Assembly (NCBI RefSeq): GCF_016097405.1
Contig: NZ_JAEHGD010000002.1
Coordinates: forward strand, 197,876-261,875
DNA: 64,000 nucleotides
Direction: 5' to 3'
Origin: a methane-oxidizing endosymbiont of Gigantopelta aegis
Lineage (GTDB): Bacteria > Pseudomonadota > Gammaproteobacteria > Methylococcales > Methylomonadaceae
Within the stretch, counting starts at the first letter, position 1; every line of letters begins with the position of its first letter. Of this stretch, positions 9,899 through 20,395 are shown piece after piece. The notes below the pieces were generated by a model. That model had not been told where the DNA came from. It saw only the letters and a list, made by a program, of their open reading frames with translations, and ran no database searches. A program made the translations under genes and the position numbers.

Positions 9899-10077
9899 TA
9901 ACAATAACGGGCACGCCCGGTGGGGTTAAAACCCGAATGCGTGCAGCATGTTTTATCCGTGGATGACGTCGTTTATTAGGCTCATTCATGTTAATTCCAA
10001 AGTTAAGCTTTAATCATCGTTTTTTATTCTGAATTTGTTGAACATAATCTATGGTCATCCAATCATTTTTTCCAAAA

Positions 10078-11386
10078 TCAATTAAACGCTACAAGCAATT
10101 TATTGGCATCACTTTTCTCTAGCTCCGTCTGCCATTGCTGTAAAACGCCAATAAACGGTTTCAGATTAGAATTATCCGGTAATTCATTCACACCTAACTG
10201 CTCTAATGCTGCAATCACATGCGCGATGGACAATTTATGAACATCAACAGCCGGTTGATAAACGGGAAGGCCATTATCATTCTCGGGCATGACGCTAACC
10301 AATAAACCACTTTGCTTCAACTGACTTATGCTTTGCTGTATGACTAATAACGGAAGTTGTAATTGAATAGACAACCGTTCCTCATCTAAGGCTGGCTCTG
10401 CATTGCAAAAACGCCGAACCACTTCATGCATGATCGATAAGGCCACGGCTTTTTGCATAAATGAACTTAATTCAGCGAAACGCTGATTATGACAATAGCT
10501 GGCATAATTTTGGATATAAAAAGCCAATTCGCAGCCAAACAACACAATTGACCAGGCCAATTGCAGCCAGATCAAAAACAATGGCAACGCGGCAAAACTA
10601 CCATAAATCGCATTGTAACTGGATAAGGCGAATTGCAAGCTGATATAAAGCCACTGCATCCATTGAAAAAGAATACCGGTGATCACCCCGGCAATAATTC
10701 CGGCCTGAAAACTTATTTTCCGGTTGGGCATAAAAATCAAAATAAAGCTAAACAGCACCATCATGATCAGCCACGGCAAAAAACCCAGCAAATACAATAC
10801 GATTTGCGCGCCTAGCTCAGGCAGATGAATAACGCCAATCAGCCAAGTGACCTGGGTTTTGATAAAAACTGTTAAACTCCCTGACATGACCAGTAAAACC
10901 GGGGCTAACAGCATCATAGATAGATAATCACTGAGTTTTCGCGTCAAAGTCCGGTTTTTAGGAATCTTCCAGATATGGTTGAATGATTCCTCAATATTGC
11001 CGATGACTTTGATGACCGTCCAGAACAAAATAACCACACCGATACCTGCTACCAGGCCACCTTGCGTGTTTTTAAGCATATTTTCTGCAAAGCCAATGAC
11101 CTGCAGCATCATTTCATTTTGTTCTGCGCTTTGCTCAAGCAAGCGTTGCTTTAACAGTTTCTCAAAACCAAAGCCTTTAGCGATACCAAACAACAAGGCG
11201 ATAACGGGTACAATTGAGAGCAATGAATACAAGGTCAGAGCCGATGCTCTTAAGGCACATAAATCCTTGCAACGCAAGCAAAACAATGCGCAAACTTCTT
11301 AAACAAAAGGCCTGAACCGGACTCAACTTATAGTCAGTAACCCACCAGATTTGGTCACTAAAAAAATATCTGATTTTTGTGCTCAC
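10078..11386 (-). pseudogene. yihY: YihY/RNase BN-like membrane protein, frameshifted
   Basis: The protein is a YihY (UPF0761, historically RNase BN) family inner membrane protein with about six hydrophobic segments (for example GGLVAGIGVVILFWTVIKVI and AAL-PLFLIWLQLAWSIVLFGCEL) and a soluble C-terminal winged-helix-like region. The normal N-terminus (MSTKIRYFFSDQIWWVTDY...LRSLRIVLLALQGF) is read in one frame from 11386, and the rest (DLCALRASALTLYSLLSIVPV...) in another, with the switch near 11255-11262. Either the gene has a genuine frameshift or the sequence has an indel there. An internal ATG at 11286 would give a 402-residue protein missing the first helix. The family's molecular role is not settled. 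Confidence 0.8.
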
Positions 11387-11452
11387 GATTGCAATTTAAT
11401 TCCCAAAACAATATAAATCTTGTGCTCGGTGATAGACATCTTTCCTGTCGCC

Positions 11453-12889
11453 TCAGGAAGATAAGTCATATTTCCTTAATTTCTCGACCAATGTTGTTCG
11501 TCGAATATTCAATAACTTAGCAGCATGTGCGACCACACCATTGCATTCCTCCAGTGCCTGTTTGATAAGATCGCTTTCCAGGCTATTCAGGTATTCTTTC
11601 AAATCCATGCCGCTATCTGGAAGTTGTGACACCGGTTTGATTGATTCGCCAATTAACGATCTTTCATCTTCCTGGACTTCCGACACAGTCGCTTCAGTTG
11701 CAAAATCCACATTGATATCCAGATCATCAGGAATGCTGTAGGCTTGAAATTTTTCCGGTAAATCGTCGGCTGAAACCACTTTGCCTGGAAAAATAATGGC
11801 TAACCTTTCCAACAAGTTAGCTAATTCCCTGACATTCCCAGGCCAATCATGCTGCATCAACAAGGCTACAGCATCGGTTGTCAGGCGCAAATTACCTTTC
11901 TGGTGTTGTTGCATGCGGGCAATCAGATCATTCACCAACCATGGAATATCTTCCGCACGTTCCCGTAATGCCGGTACTTCAATAGGAAAAACATTCAAGC
12001 GATAAAAAAGGTCTTCACGAAAGCGTTTTTCGCTAATTTCATTTTCCAGGTTACGATGCGTAGCAGCAATAATCCGCACATTACAATGAATGGTTTTATT
12101 ACTACCGACCCGCTCAAATGTTCGCTCCTGCAGCACCCGCAACAACTTCACCTGCATAGGCATAGGCATATCGCCAATCTCGTCTAAAAACAACGTACCG
12201 CCTTCGGCCAGTTCAAAGCGGCCTTGCCTGGCCGTCAAGGCGCCGGTAAACGCCCCTTTTTCGTGCCCGAACAGCTCACTTTCCAAAAGCTCACCGGGTA
12301 TTGCCCCACAATTAACCGGTACAAACGGTTTATTCCGGCGTGATGACGCTTTATGCACGGCTTGTGCCACTACCTCCTTCCCGGTACCCGATTCGCCCAG
12401 AATTAAAACCGTCGCATCCGATGGCGCGACCTGTTCAATCAACGATCGGGTCAATTGAATCGCGGGACTGTTGCCAGCCAGTCCTTTGTTGTCCCGTCGG
12501 TCTTTCCTACCCATAAAAACGGGTTCCGACTTAGATTTTGGCAAGCGCTGCAAAAGTCGATTGAAAACTGAATAGCGTGTAGGCCAAGTTAAAACCTCAA
12601 ATACTTTTTGCTCATCCGCCACAGGAATGCTTTCTTCCTCTCGCTTTTCGACCACCAAAATCAACGGTATTTGTCCATTGCACTTTCTTAACTTGTCGAG
12701 AGCATTATCCATTCCTCTCTGCGAGCTGAGTAAAAAAATCGCACTCGCATCCTGCTTTGAAAATGTCGTTTCAGTAATCTGCTCGAGTAATAACTCATGA
12801 TAATTCAGTGACATAAAATCCATAATCGCCTGTACCTGAGGCGTAAGGTCTTGATTATCATTTATCAATATAAAATTCGGCGTTGCCAT
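11453..12889 (-). CDS. fleQ: Sigma-54-dependent transcriptional activator, FleQ/FlrA-like
   Basis: The 478-residue protein has an N-terminal receiver-like domain (1-130), an AAA+ sigma-54 interaction domain with Walker A GESGTGKE, the GAFTGA loop that contacts sigma-54, and Walker [12 protein letters not shown], then a C-terminal Fis-type helix-turn-helix ([22 protein letters not shown]). The receiver lacks a clear phospho-acceptor aspartate, as in FleQ, which responds to cyclic di-GMP and FleN instead of phosphorylation. FleQ is the master activator of flagellar genes and a regulator of exopolysaccharide in pseudomonads. PilZ genes lie nearby, but no flagellar gene is in the window, so the assignment to FleQ as opposed to another enhancer-binding protein is by domain resemblance. 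Confidence 0.8.
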   Translation of the reverse strand: MATPNFILINDNQDLTPQVQAIMDFMSLNYHELLLEQITETTFSKQDASAIFLLSSQRGMDNALDKLRKCNGQIPLILVVEKREEESIPVADEQKVFEVLTWPTRYSVFNRLLQRLPKSKSEPVFMGRKDRRDNKGLAGNSPAIQLTRSLIEQVAPSDATVLILGESGTGKEVVAQAVHKASSRRNKPFVPVNCGAIPGELLESELFGHEKGAFTGALTARQGRFELAEGGTLFLDEIGDMPMPMQVKLLRVLQERTFERVGSNKTIHCNVRIIAATHRNLENEISEKRFREDLFYRLNVFPIEVPALRERAEDIPWLVNDLIARMQQHQKGNLRLTTDAVALLMQHDWPGNVRELANLLERLAIIFPGKVVSADDLPEKFQAYSIPDDLDINVDFATEATVSEVQEDERSLIGESIKPVSQLPDSGMDLKEYLNSLESDLIKQALEECNGVVAHAAKLLNIRRTTLVEKLRKYDLSS

Positions 12890-12918
12890 AAATACCGTTT
12901 AGGAGGGTTACTGAAAAA

Positions 12919-13053
12919 ATGTCTTTGTTAAAAATAGCGAAAATCCTGATTTTAGCAAGCACTAAGGGCATTTTATTACCTGAACCTGGAGCTGCGACCA
13001 GTAAAATCCATGTCCTACCCATGTACCCAAGCCTTCAAAAACATAAATCAATA
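12919..13053 (+). other. Possible small ORF in the 295-bp fleQ/corC intergenic region
   Basis: A 44-codon frame starting ATGTCTTTG follows an AGGAGGG stretch, but the spacing of about 12 bases is too long for a good ribosome site. The start (MSLLKIAKILILAS) is hydrophobic. No homologue is recognised. Otherwise the 12890-13184 interval is AT-rich, with a TTGACA at 13124-13129 and no convincing -10 partner. I list it only as a possibility. Confidence 0.15.
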
Positions 13054-13184
13054 TAAGATTTTACAAATCAATCGATTATTAAAACAAATTCATATGAATT
13101 ATAGCTCTGTTTTCAAGCAATACTTGACAAAAATTTCTCAGCATAGAAACTAGGCATTGTTTTCAACTACTCTACGACATCGCA

Positions 13185-14429
13185 TTGGACGATCTTTCGC
13201 TTACTGTCTTATTCAGTATCCTGGCGTTTTTATTGTTTCTCTCCGCTTTTTTTTCAGGCTCTGAAACCGCATTAATGACGTTGAACCGTTATCGGTTACA
13301 ACACCTGGTAAAAAAAGGCCACCGTGGCGCCATTAAAGCCTATCGATTACTCAAGCGACCTGACCGGCTCATCGGCCTGATTCTGCTTGGGAATAACTTT
13401 GTCAACATTCTGGCATCCTCTTTAGCGACTATCATCGCCATTCGCATCGGCGGCGAGCAAGCTATTGCGGCGGCGGCAGGTATTTTAACGCTGGTTGTGC
13501 TGATTTTTTCAGAGGTTACCCCTAAAACATTGGCAGCAATCAAACCTGAGGTTCTCGCCTTCCCCGCAGCCTGGATTTATACGCCCTTATTAAAACTGCT
13601 TTACCCCATCGTCTGGCTGGTCAATCTGATTGCCAACATGCTGTTACGGATTTTTGGGGTACGGGTCAAAAAAGATACCGTTGAAACACTGAACAAGGAC
13701 GAATTAAAAAGCATTGTCGCCGAAGCCGATAATATTATGCCCAGCCGCTACCGCAATATGCTGTTGGGCATTCTCGACATGGAATCGGCATCGGTCGAGG
13801 ACATTATGACGCCGCGTAACGAAATTGTCGGCATCAATATTGAAGACCCGCTAGAAGACATTATCGAACAATTGCAACACAGTGATCATACGCGCCTGCC
13901 AGTCTATAAACAAAGCATTGACCGAGTCATCGGTTTTCTGCATTTGCGTAAAATTCTAAGCGTTATCTGCCGTGATGATTTTGATAAGGAATGCATTATA
14001 AAAAACATGCAAAAGCCATTTTTTATTCCTGAAAACACACCTTTGCATAAACAAATTCAGTGTTTCAAAACAGAAAAGCTACGCATCGGCCTGGTGGTTG
14101 ATGAATATGGCGATGTGCAGGGATTGATAACACTCGATGATTTGTTACAGGAAATTATCGGCGAACTGATTATCGAAGAACCCAATGTCAAAATGCAAAG
14201 CGATGGCAGCTTTCTAGTCGATGGCAGCATCACTGTGCGTGAATTGAACCGGATCATGAATATTGATTTACCCACCGAAGGCCCTAAAACCCTGAATGGC
14301 TTAATTATTGAATATATGGAAACGATTCCAGATGCTGGCACCAGTATCAAGCTTCATGGCTATCCACTGGAAATTCTTAAACGCGAAAAAAACACGATAA
14401 AATTAGTCAAATTTCATCCTAAAAAATAA
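13185..14429 (+). CDS. CNNM/CorC-HlyC family membrane protein (DUF21 plus CBS pair)
   Basis: The 414-residue protein begins with a DUF21 transmembrane domain (residues about 1-180; SAFFSGSETALMTLNRYRL, LLGNNFVNILASSLATII), followed by two CBS domains (VEDIMTPRNEIVGI... and MQKPFFIPENTPL...VVDEYGDVQGLITLDDLLQEIIGE) and a C-terminal CorC_HlyC domain. Members take part in magnesium or cobalt transport and resistance. The start is a TTG at 13185; there is no in-frame ATG between it and the upstream stop, and the N-terminus from this codon matches the family layout. It appears monocistronic. The transported ion cannot be told from sequence. Confidence 0.9.
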   Translation: MDDLSLTVLFSILAFLLFLSAFFSGSETALMTLNRYRLQHLVKKGHRGAIKAYRLLKRPDRLIGLILLGNNFVNILASSLATIIAIRIGGEQAIAAAAGILTLVVLIFSEVTPKTLAAIKPEVLAFPAAWIYTPLLKLLYPIVWLVNLIANMLLRIFGVRVKKDTVETLNKDELKSIVAEADNIMPSRYRNMLLGILDMESASVEDIMTPRNEIVGINIEDPLEDIIEQLQHSDHTRLPVYKQSIDRVIGFLHLRKILSVICRDDFDKECIIKNMQKPFFIPENTPLHKQIQCFKTEKLRIGLVVDEYGDVQGLITLDDLLQEIIGELIIEEPNVKMQSDGSFLVDGSITVRELNRIMNIDLPTEGPKTLNGLIIEYMETIPDAGTSIKLHGYPLEILKREKNTIKLVKFHPKK

Positions 14430-14674
14430 GCCTGGCTGTTTGCCGTTTTAAACACAACCACGATATCTGCGGACATCCGTCCCATATTTTTTATTTTATT
14501 CTGTAATTTGTTCAGTATTTTTTTAAATCCTGGCTATACTTTCAATTCAAGGTTTCAGCGCTGAATTTTCTGAATCCTGTGTTATGAAAATAAGGTTGTG
14601 TAAAGTTGTGACATGATGCCTTTACCTCCCCTGAATACCCATGATTTTTACTGACCGGTTACCTTTAAAATACG

Positions 14675-15269
14675 ATGGCAAAATTTACTGTTTACTTTAA
14701 AGACAAGGCTTTGAATTCTGGCATTTTTGACGCTGGCATCGTCCATATCGGTCGTGACGAAACGAATGAAATAACTGTCGATAGTCTTTCTATTGCACCT
14801 GTCCATGCTGTTGTCGTAATCAAGGAAAGCGGCAGTATAATCAAGCAATTGAGTTCCGAACACCCATTAATTATTAATGGCGAGCAAACCGAGGAATATA
14901 TTCTCGCCAATAATGACCGCATCGAACTTGGCAAACATTACATCATTTATAACACGATCGAAACGATATCAAACGGCTTTATACCTAAATCAGATAAAGC
15001 CGAAAACAGCCTAGACAAGCAATTAAGTGAAAATGCACAATTACCTGAAGCCAGTTTACAGATTTTGAACGGGCCTCATATCGGCCGTATCATAGGTTTA
15101 AAAAAAGCCATAACACGCATTGGTAATTCAACGGCAGGCATTGCTGTTATTTCACGTCGCAAAGATGGCTTTTACGTCTCTGCCTTGGAAAACCCTGACA
15201 AACTGGAAGTATCCAATCAACCGGTCGGCGAAAAATCTGTTAAGCTGTCGGATAACGATATTATTACTA
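14675..15269 (+). pseudogene. Twin FHA-domain protein, cut by IS5 near its 3' end
   Basis: The protein has two forkhead-associated phosphothreonine-binding domains. The first (about 1-95) shows VHIGRDETNEITVDSLSIAPVHA and the second (about 125-200) shows LKKAITRIGNSTAGIAVISRR. FHA proteins act as adaptors in Ser/Thr kinase, type VI secretion or regulatory networks. IS5 copy 2 enters after ...LSDNDIIT. Removing the element and one TA leaves a frame that continues RLLNRKKLGLVDLF... to a stop at 16201-16203 and overlaps the end of the convergent HDOD gene. That tail does not look like the last FHA strand, so a deletion may have accompanied the insertion. With the element in place the protein ends ...RGCCRFENPP. 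Confidence 0.8.
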
Positions 15270-16121
15270 GGGGCTGTTGCCGTTTTGAAAATCCCCCTTG
15301 AAATTCAATAACTCCGCCACATAGATTGTTTATTTTGACTCAAAAACAAGCAAACTATGCCGCGACAACTGCTTACGGATGAACTTTGGGAGAAACTGAA
15401 GATAATTATGTTGAAAATGGGAATTTATGACAAACCTTGTCTTCGAAAAACAGTCGAAGGTATTTTTTATCGCTTGCGAGTAGGTTGTCCCTGGAGAGAT
15501 TTACCCACGGCTTTTGGTAATTGGAATGCGGTATATAAACGATTCAATGACTGGTCTCGTAAAGAAAAACTGATGGGTATTTTAACGCCTTGGTTGTTGA
15601 TCCAGACCTGGAATGGGAATTTATTGATGGGAGTATTGTGAAAGCACATCAGCATAGTAGTGGTGCGGCCTGTGAACAAGAAACAGCGATAGGGAAATCT
15701 GTCGCCGGGAACACCAGTAAAATTCATATGGCCGTTGATGCCTGTGGTCTTCCTATTCATTTCTCAGTGACAGGCGGCGAAGTTCATGACTGTAAAGAAG
15801 CACCGAAATTAGTTGCAGAGCTCCCAAAAGGTGACTATATAGTTGCTGACAGAGGCTATGACAGTGAAGCATTACGTCTTCAAATTAAAGACAAAGGGGC
15901 TGTTCCTGTTATCCCAAGAAAAAAAGAATTCAACTCGGGGAAATGATGAAATGGATTGGTGTCTCTACAAATATCGCCATCTCGTTGAAAATGTGTTTGC
16001 AAGACTTAAGCATTTCAGAGCGATCGCCACGCGATATGACAAACTCAAACGAAATTTTGAAGGCTCTATCGCTCTGGCTTGCGCCTTTTTATGGTTACCT
16101 ATGTGAAATGGCAACAGCCCC
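15270..16121 (+). mobile_element. IS5-family element (IS427-group type), copy 2, full length
   Basis: The 852-bp element has terminal inverted repeats GGGGCTGTTGCC and is flanked by TA (15268-15269 and 16122-16123). It is the longest copy in the window and serves as the reference for copy 1 and for the internal fragment at 29.5 kb. The transposase is encoded on the plus strand in overlapping frames. Confidence 0.92.
15357..16106 (+). pseudogene. IS5-family transposase (copy 2), in three frame segments
   Basis: The segments are 15357-15641 (MPRQLLTDELWEKLK...RKEKLMGI), 15590-15946 (DGSIVKAHQHSSGA, VADRGYDS) and the final block with YRHLVENVFARLKHFR. The first switch is at a T run (four T, where copies 1 and 3 have five). 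The second is at an A run of seven where six keep frame. A programmed shift between two frames is normal in the IS427 group, but two shifts here suggest at least one real defect. All three DDE positions are still legible. Confidence 0.8.
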
Positions 16122-16149
16122 TAGACTATTAAATCGAAAAAAGCTGGGG

Positions 16150-17013
16150 TTAGTAGATCTTTTTGTTATTGGCAACCAGTTCAAAAATCTGTTCAAACTC
16201 TGAATCAGCCTGTTCTAACGCATTTATTATGCCGTCTGGATCAATCTTGAGCAGTACCAGCCAATCAATCATAAGAGCATTGACTAATTCGGTTATAGGT
16301 TGGCCTTGTTCCAGCCCATTGATTAAGCTGACGGTGACAGCCAATAATGTCGCCTCTAATTTATGTGCCAGTGCGTGTTCGGGTTGAAGTTGGCAGGCCA
16401 CTGCGGTTACAAGTGACTCGGGTAATTGCCAGCTTTGTATCAATGCACTGCCTGTCTGAGTATAATCTACGCCAATAATATCTTGCTGTAAGGCGGGAAG
16501 TATCTGCCGTTCATTGGCCGCCTGTTCTAACACTAAAGCTGATTGCTGAGGAAATTTAAGATATAGGACTAACGAGCCAATATCATGCAGTAAACCGGCT
16601 ACAAACAAGCGTTCGCTGTGCAGGAAAAAGCTTTTCTTAGCCAGACAGCGGGCGAGAAGGGCACAGCGAATGCTACGCATCCAGAAATCGGTCATATCGA
16701 CCAGATCGGTTGGGATATTCTGAAATGAATCGATCACCGATGTGACCAAAATCAGGTTTTTCAGTTCGTCAACGCCTACGACGACAATAGCCCGGGAAAT
16801 GGTGTCGATGCGCGACTGAAAACCATAGAAGGAGCTGTTGACCAGTTTCAATAAACGAGCACTCAACGCTGGGTCTTTTAAAATGACCTGACTGATGTTT
16901 TCAAGGCTGAATCGGGGGTCGTTGATCATCCGGGATACCTGAAAATAAATATCAGGTAAGGAGGGGAGATCTAAGCCTTCGTCAATCAGGTCATGGACAT
17001 CAAGTTTAGACAT
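16150..17013 (-). CDS. HDOD-domain signalling protein
   Basis: The 287-residue protein is a single HDOD domain, an HD-related output module lacking phosphodiesterase activity and used as a scaffold in bacterial signalling. Recognisable segments are DLPSLPDIYFQVSRMINDP, LKDPALSARLLKLVNSSFYG and the partial HD motif FVAGLLHDIGSLVLY. It is the last gene of the minus-strand folE-hemH operon, three bases after the lytic transglycosylase stop. Its 3' end overlaps the reconstructed tail of the convergent FHA gene. The pathway it serves is not evident. Confidence 0.88.
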   Translation of the reverse strand: MSKLDVHDLIDEGLDLPSLPDIYFQVSRMINDPRFSLENISQVILKDPALSARLLKLVNSSFYGFQSRIDTISRAIVVVGVDELKNLILVTSVIDSFQNIPTDLVDMTDFWMRSIRCALLARCLAKKSFFLHSERLFVAGLLHDIGSLVLYLKFPQQSALVLEQAANERQILPALQQDIIGVDYTQTGSALIQSWQLPESLVTAVACQLQPEHALAHKLEATLLAVTVSLINGLEQGQPITELVNALMIDWLVLLKIDPDGIINALEQADSEFEQIFELVANNKKIY

Positions 17014-17016
17014 GCC

Positions 17017-17598
17017 TTATTGTCGGTAGAGTGCCAACACTTGTTTAACATAGTTTTGTGTTTCTGGATAAGGTGGAATCTTGTTGTTATATTTCATAAC
17101 AGCACCTTCGCCGGCATTATAACTGGCGACTGCCAGTTTTAAATTGGAATTGAACATCGTCAGCAAGTCTTTTAGATAACGTGCGCCACCTTCAATATTT
17201 TGCCATGCATCTTTACGGTTTTTAACGCCATAGCGTTTTGCCGTCTCGGGCATTAATTGCATCAGGCCGACAGCGCCTTTTGGCGAAACAGCCGCAGGGT
17301 TATAGGCTGATTCAGTCTGGATGACAGCATGGAGCAGCTTTTCATCGAGCTGATATTTAGATGCCGCTTTGGCAATGATGGCACTGTATTTTTTCTTTTT
17401 GGCTGCCAAGGATGTCCGCACTCGTTTTGATTTATATTTTCTAATGGTTGTTTTGATAATGCGTTTATAGGGCAGCCCTTTTTTGGGTTCATCGGTATAA
17501 TAAACGCTGCCGTCTGGGGCAACGTATTTATAAACATCAGCCAGCGATGCCGATGTCATCGTCAAAAAAAGTAGACAGATTCCGATTTTTTTCATCAT
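17017..17598 (-). CDS. Periplasmic lytic transglycosylase (SLT domain with DUF4124)
   Basis: A signal peptide (KKIGICLLFLTMTSASLA) is followed by a DUF4124 module (DVYKYVAPDGSVYYTDEP) and a C-terminal SLT domain. The latter has the catalytic glutamate in AVIQTESAYNPAAVSPKGA and the motifs GLMQLMPETAKRYGV and AVASYNAGEGAV. Such enzymes cleave peptidoglycan glycan strands to 1,6-anhydro ends for remodelling or insertion of envelope machines. At 193 residues it is a compact member. It sits two bases downstream of purT in a tightly packed operon. The second ATG of the MMKK start is equally plausible. Confidence 0.92.
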   Translation of the reverse strand: MMKKIGICLLFLTMTSASLADVYKYVAPDGSVYYTDEPKKGLPYKRIIKTTIRKYKSKRVRTSLAAKKKKYSAIIAKAASKYQLDEKLLHAVIQTESAYNPAAVSPKGAVGLMQLMPETAKRYGVKNRKDAWQNIEGGARYLKDLLTMFNSNLKLAVASYNAGEGAVMKYNNKIPPYPETQNYVKQVLALYRQ

Positions 17599-17600
17599 GT

Positions 17601-18803
17601 TTAATTTGCTTTAGACCTTATTGTGATGAGGTTAGCTGAATTTACTGCATTTTCTCGGGCCTGTTTCACATTTTTAGCCGCAGCCAGGGTGACACCCATT
17701 CGCCGATTAATCAAGGCGTGTGGTTTTCCGAACAGGCGCACTTCGGTGTCGGTAATTGATAATGCTTTTTCCAGCCCGTCGAAAACAAAGCAATCTGATT
17801 CAATCGCACTTAATATTACCGCACTTGCCGCCGGGGTTTCCAGTCGAGTCGATACCGGTAGGCCTAAAATGGCTCTGACATGCAAATCAAATTCGCTCTG
17901 TCGCTGACTCATCAAGGTCACCATGCCGGTGTCATGTGGTCTGGGGCTGACTTCGCTGAACCAGACCTGATCGCCCTTGATAAATAATTCCACGCCAAAA
18001 AGCCCTAAGCCGCCGATGGCATCGGTGATTTTTTTAGCGATGGATTTCGCCGTTTGCCAGGCCATATCACTCATCGGTTGAGGCTGCCAGCTTTCACGGT
18101 AATCGCCATCTTCTTGCCGGTGTCCGATAGCCTCACAAAAATGGGTTTCAATCTGGCCTTCTTCATTTTTCGCTCTGACCGTCAACAGGGTGATTTCAAA
18201 ATCAAAATCGACCCGCCCCTCAATAATCACTTTACCCGTGTCAGTACGGCCACCTGTTTTGGCATATTGCCAGGCTTTTTCGAGTTCATCAACTGAATCA
18301 ATACGAGATTGGCCTTTCCCTGAAGATGACATGGTCGGCTTGATAAAGCAAGGATAACCGATACTTTCGGCAGCACCTTGTAATTGTTCAAAACTGTCGG
18401 CAAAGGCATAGCGCGAAGTCGGCAGACCGACGGTTTCGGCGGCCAGGGTTCGAATGCCCTCTCGATTCATGGTTAATTGTACTGCTCGGGCATTGGGCAC
18501 AATCGTGGCTGAACTGCCCGCTTCAATGTCGGTCAGTGCGGCGGTGGCGATATTTTCAATTTCCGGAATAATGTAGTCGGGCCTGATTTTAGCAATCAAG
18601 GCTTTGACCGCATCAGCATCGGTCATGTCGATCACAAAACTGTGATGGGCCACCTGCTGCGCCGGTGCATTGGCGTAACGGTCAACGGCGATCACTTCAA
18701 CCCCATAGCGCTGCAATGAAATGGCAATTTCCTTGCCTAATTCACCACTGCCTAATAATAAGGCCTTGGTGGCGGTGTTTGATAAGGGTGTGCCAATCAT
18801 CAT
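17601..18803 (-). CDS. purT: Formate-dependent phosphoribosylglycinamide formyltransferase
   Basis: PurT makes formyl-GAR in the third step of purine synthesis from formate and ATP, independent of folate. The 400-residue ATP-grasp protein has the N-terminal nucleotide fold ([30 protein letters not shown]), the ATP-grasp core ([32 protein letters not shown]) and the metal site [28 protein letters not shown]. Its ATG overlaps the stop of the MutS-like gene by four bases (ATGA). Formate use fits an organism with abundant one-carbon units, but purT is widespread. Confidence 0.97.
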   Translation of the reverse strand: MMIGTPLSNTATKALLLGSGELGKEIAISLQRYGVEVIAVDRYANAPAQQVAHHSFVIDMTDADAVKALIAKIRPDYIIPEIENIATAALTDIEAGSSATIVPNARAVQLTMNREGIRTLAAETVGLPTSRYAFADSFEQLQGAAESIGYPCFIKPTMSSSGKGQSRIDSVDELEKAWQYAKTGGRTDTGKVIIEGRVDFDFEITLLTVRAKNEEGQIETHFCEAIGHRQEDGDYRESWQPQPMSDMAWQTAKSIAKKITDAIGGLGLFGVELFIKGDQVWFSEVSPRPHDTGMVTLMSQRQSEFDLHVRAILGLPVSTRLETPAASAVILSAIESDCFVFDGLEKALSITDTEVRLFGKPHALINRRMGVTLAAAKNVKQARENAVNSANLITIRSKAN

Positions 18804-20395
18804 TGTTTACCTTGTAAGTAATTTTCAATATCCTGCTTGGAAAAGCCGATTTTCTGCGCCACTCGGTCGGCATGGCTGACACGCGATATGCCATCAATCA
18901 ATTTATAGGTCGGATGATCGCCTGCAAATTCGACCTGCTTGGCAATTCCAATATGTTTATTGATGAAAAGATCAACCAATTGATGATTATGGGTGATCAG
19001 AATGGTGGTGCAGCCTTTGCGATAGAAACCATCTAGCACATTGGCCGAGGCTTCCATTTTCTCTTCAAAGGTTGTACCTTCAGATAATTCATCCAGAACG
19101 ACCAAGCTTTTCGCCGTCGTAGCCAGAAAAATATCACGGGTACGCTTGAGTTCGGTGCCGAAGCGGCCTTCGCCATCATCTAGGTGGCTGATGTCTGGTG
19201 CTTGATAGAAGATATGGTCGGCGACAACTAAAACCGCGCGCTTAGCTGGTACCAGGCAACCGATTTGCGCCAGCAGTTGAATTTGGGTAATGGTTTTGCA
19301 AAAAGCGGTTTTGCCGCCGCTGTTAGGGCCGGTGACAAACACTAGACGCTCATCATGGACGGCAAAATCATTGCCAACATAATCCGGGTTTTTGTGGCCT
19401 AAAATCGGGTTTTTAGCCTGAATCAGTGTCATCGTATGCTTGTCAGCATTCTGCATTTCCGGTAATACCGTATCGCTGCCATAGTCTTCGGCATATTTTA
19501 CGAAAGCCAATAATTCATCTAACTGTCCCAGTGCATCCAGTGCTTCGCCGAGTTCGTGCGATTGTTTAAATTCGTCCCTGAGCGGAATGATGCAATTGTC
19601 TCGGTCATAGGACCCAATAATGGGGAAATAAGCCAGGAGCAACGGGATGAAGAAGATGGAAGCCATTGGAATGGTTTCTCGGCTAATGCTGAATATATCG
19701 GTCGGGAAAAATGAAGTAATAGCCCATAATGCCGCAAAAATAGAGGCAATTAACATGGGTTTGAAAATAGTTGGCTTGAAAATCGTCGCAGGAACAAAAC
19801 TGCCTTTGCGCTCTTCTTTGCACTGAAAACCTTTTTCCGTATTGTAAACCGGGCCTGCCATCAACGAGTAGGTTCTGGAGCTGGAAAACTTAATGATTTT
19901 ATTGAAAATTGACTTTAAATAGTCACTTTCAGGCTCGTTTGAAGCCTGTATGGAATCAACCAGGTTCAGTACAAAGCGTACGCCGCGCTTGTATTGTTTA
20001 TAGCCGTAGCCTTCAATTTGATGGTCTTCGCGGGCAGTGCCAAAACCGCCTAAAAATTCGCCATATAATAGAAGGAATAAGTTGTTTTCGGTCGCAGCAG
20101 AGCGGCTGATAATGCGTTCAAGGTTTTCCCGGACGCCAGGTTGTTGTTGGATTTCTTTAATGGCATCCTGTTTGGCACAGATTTCAGCATAATCGGCGGA
20201 AGGTTGGCATAAGGAACGATATAACACGGTCTGCCCAGAAATCGTTTGGGCATAATTAAGCGTGTCAAACAATTCGTCCACTTCAATGGTGTTAAAGGAA
20301 GATACGTCTAATACGCCTTCGCCGGTCGCCAAAGGTTGTGTCGTTTTAGCTTGAGGCCATTGGCCGGCCCAACTTTCCAGCACAGTCTGTTTCAT
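18800..20395 (-). CDS. Membrane-anchored MutS-like ATPase
   Basis: The 531-residue protein has a MutS core/lever-like helical region (about 40-190), two transmembrane helices (about 213-230 and 243-261), a second helical segment, and a C-terminal MutS ABC ATPase domain. That domain has Walker A GPNSGGKT (356-363), Walker [12 protein letters not shown] and the THNHQL switch histidine. It lacks the N-terminal mismatch-reading domain with the Phe-X-Glu motif, so it is not canonical MutS. Proteins of this shape are usually annotated only as MutS domain V ATPases and their role is not established. The gene overlaps its neighbours by four bases on both sides, so it is translationally coupled to the small CPIC protein and to purT. 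Confidence 0.85.
   Translation of the reverse strand: MKQTVLESWAGQWPQAKTTQPLATGEGVLDVSSFNTIEVDELFDTLNYAQTISGQTVLYRSLCQPSADYAEICAKQDAIKEIQQQPGVRENLERIISRSAATENNLFLLLYGEFLGGFGTAREDHQIEGYGYKQYKRGVRFVLNLVDSIQASNEPESDYLKSIFNKIIKFSSSRTYSLMAGPVYNTEKGFQCKEERKGSFVPATIFKPTIFKPMLIASIFAALWAITSFFPTDIFSISRETIPMASIFFIPLLLAYFPIIGSYDRDNCIIPLRDEFKQSHELGEALDALGQLDELLAFVKYAEDYGSDTVLPEMQNADKHTMTLIQAKNPILGHKNPDYVGNDFAVHDERLVFVTGPNSGGKTAFCKTITQIQLLAQIGCLVPAKRAVLVVADHIFYQAPDISHLDDGEGRFGTELKRTRDIFLATTAKSLVVLDELSEGTTFEEKMEASANVLDGFYRKGCTTILITHNHQLVDLFINKHIGIAKQVEFAGDHPTYKLIDGISRVSHADRVAQKIGFSKQDIENYLQGKQ

Larger units (their letters stand above)
9073..9989 (-). pseudogene. Truncated PilZ-domain gene interrupted by IS5
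   Basis: On the minus strand an ATG at 9989 opens a frame beginning MNEPNKRRHPRIKHAARIRV, with the RxxxR PilZ motif (RRHPR). It runs into the IS5 element. After removing the element and one TA duplication the frame continues as ...VIVINDISMQFFSHTSSHG and ends at 9073-9075. NDISMQ fits the second PilZ motif position, but the protein stops about 10 residues later, so even the uninterrupted gene would make only about 46 residues. Its stop overlaps the start of the intact PilZ gene. I read it as a remnant of a tandem PilZ duplication that was truncated before or during the IS insertion. Confidence 0.7.
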
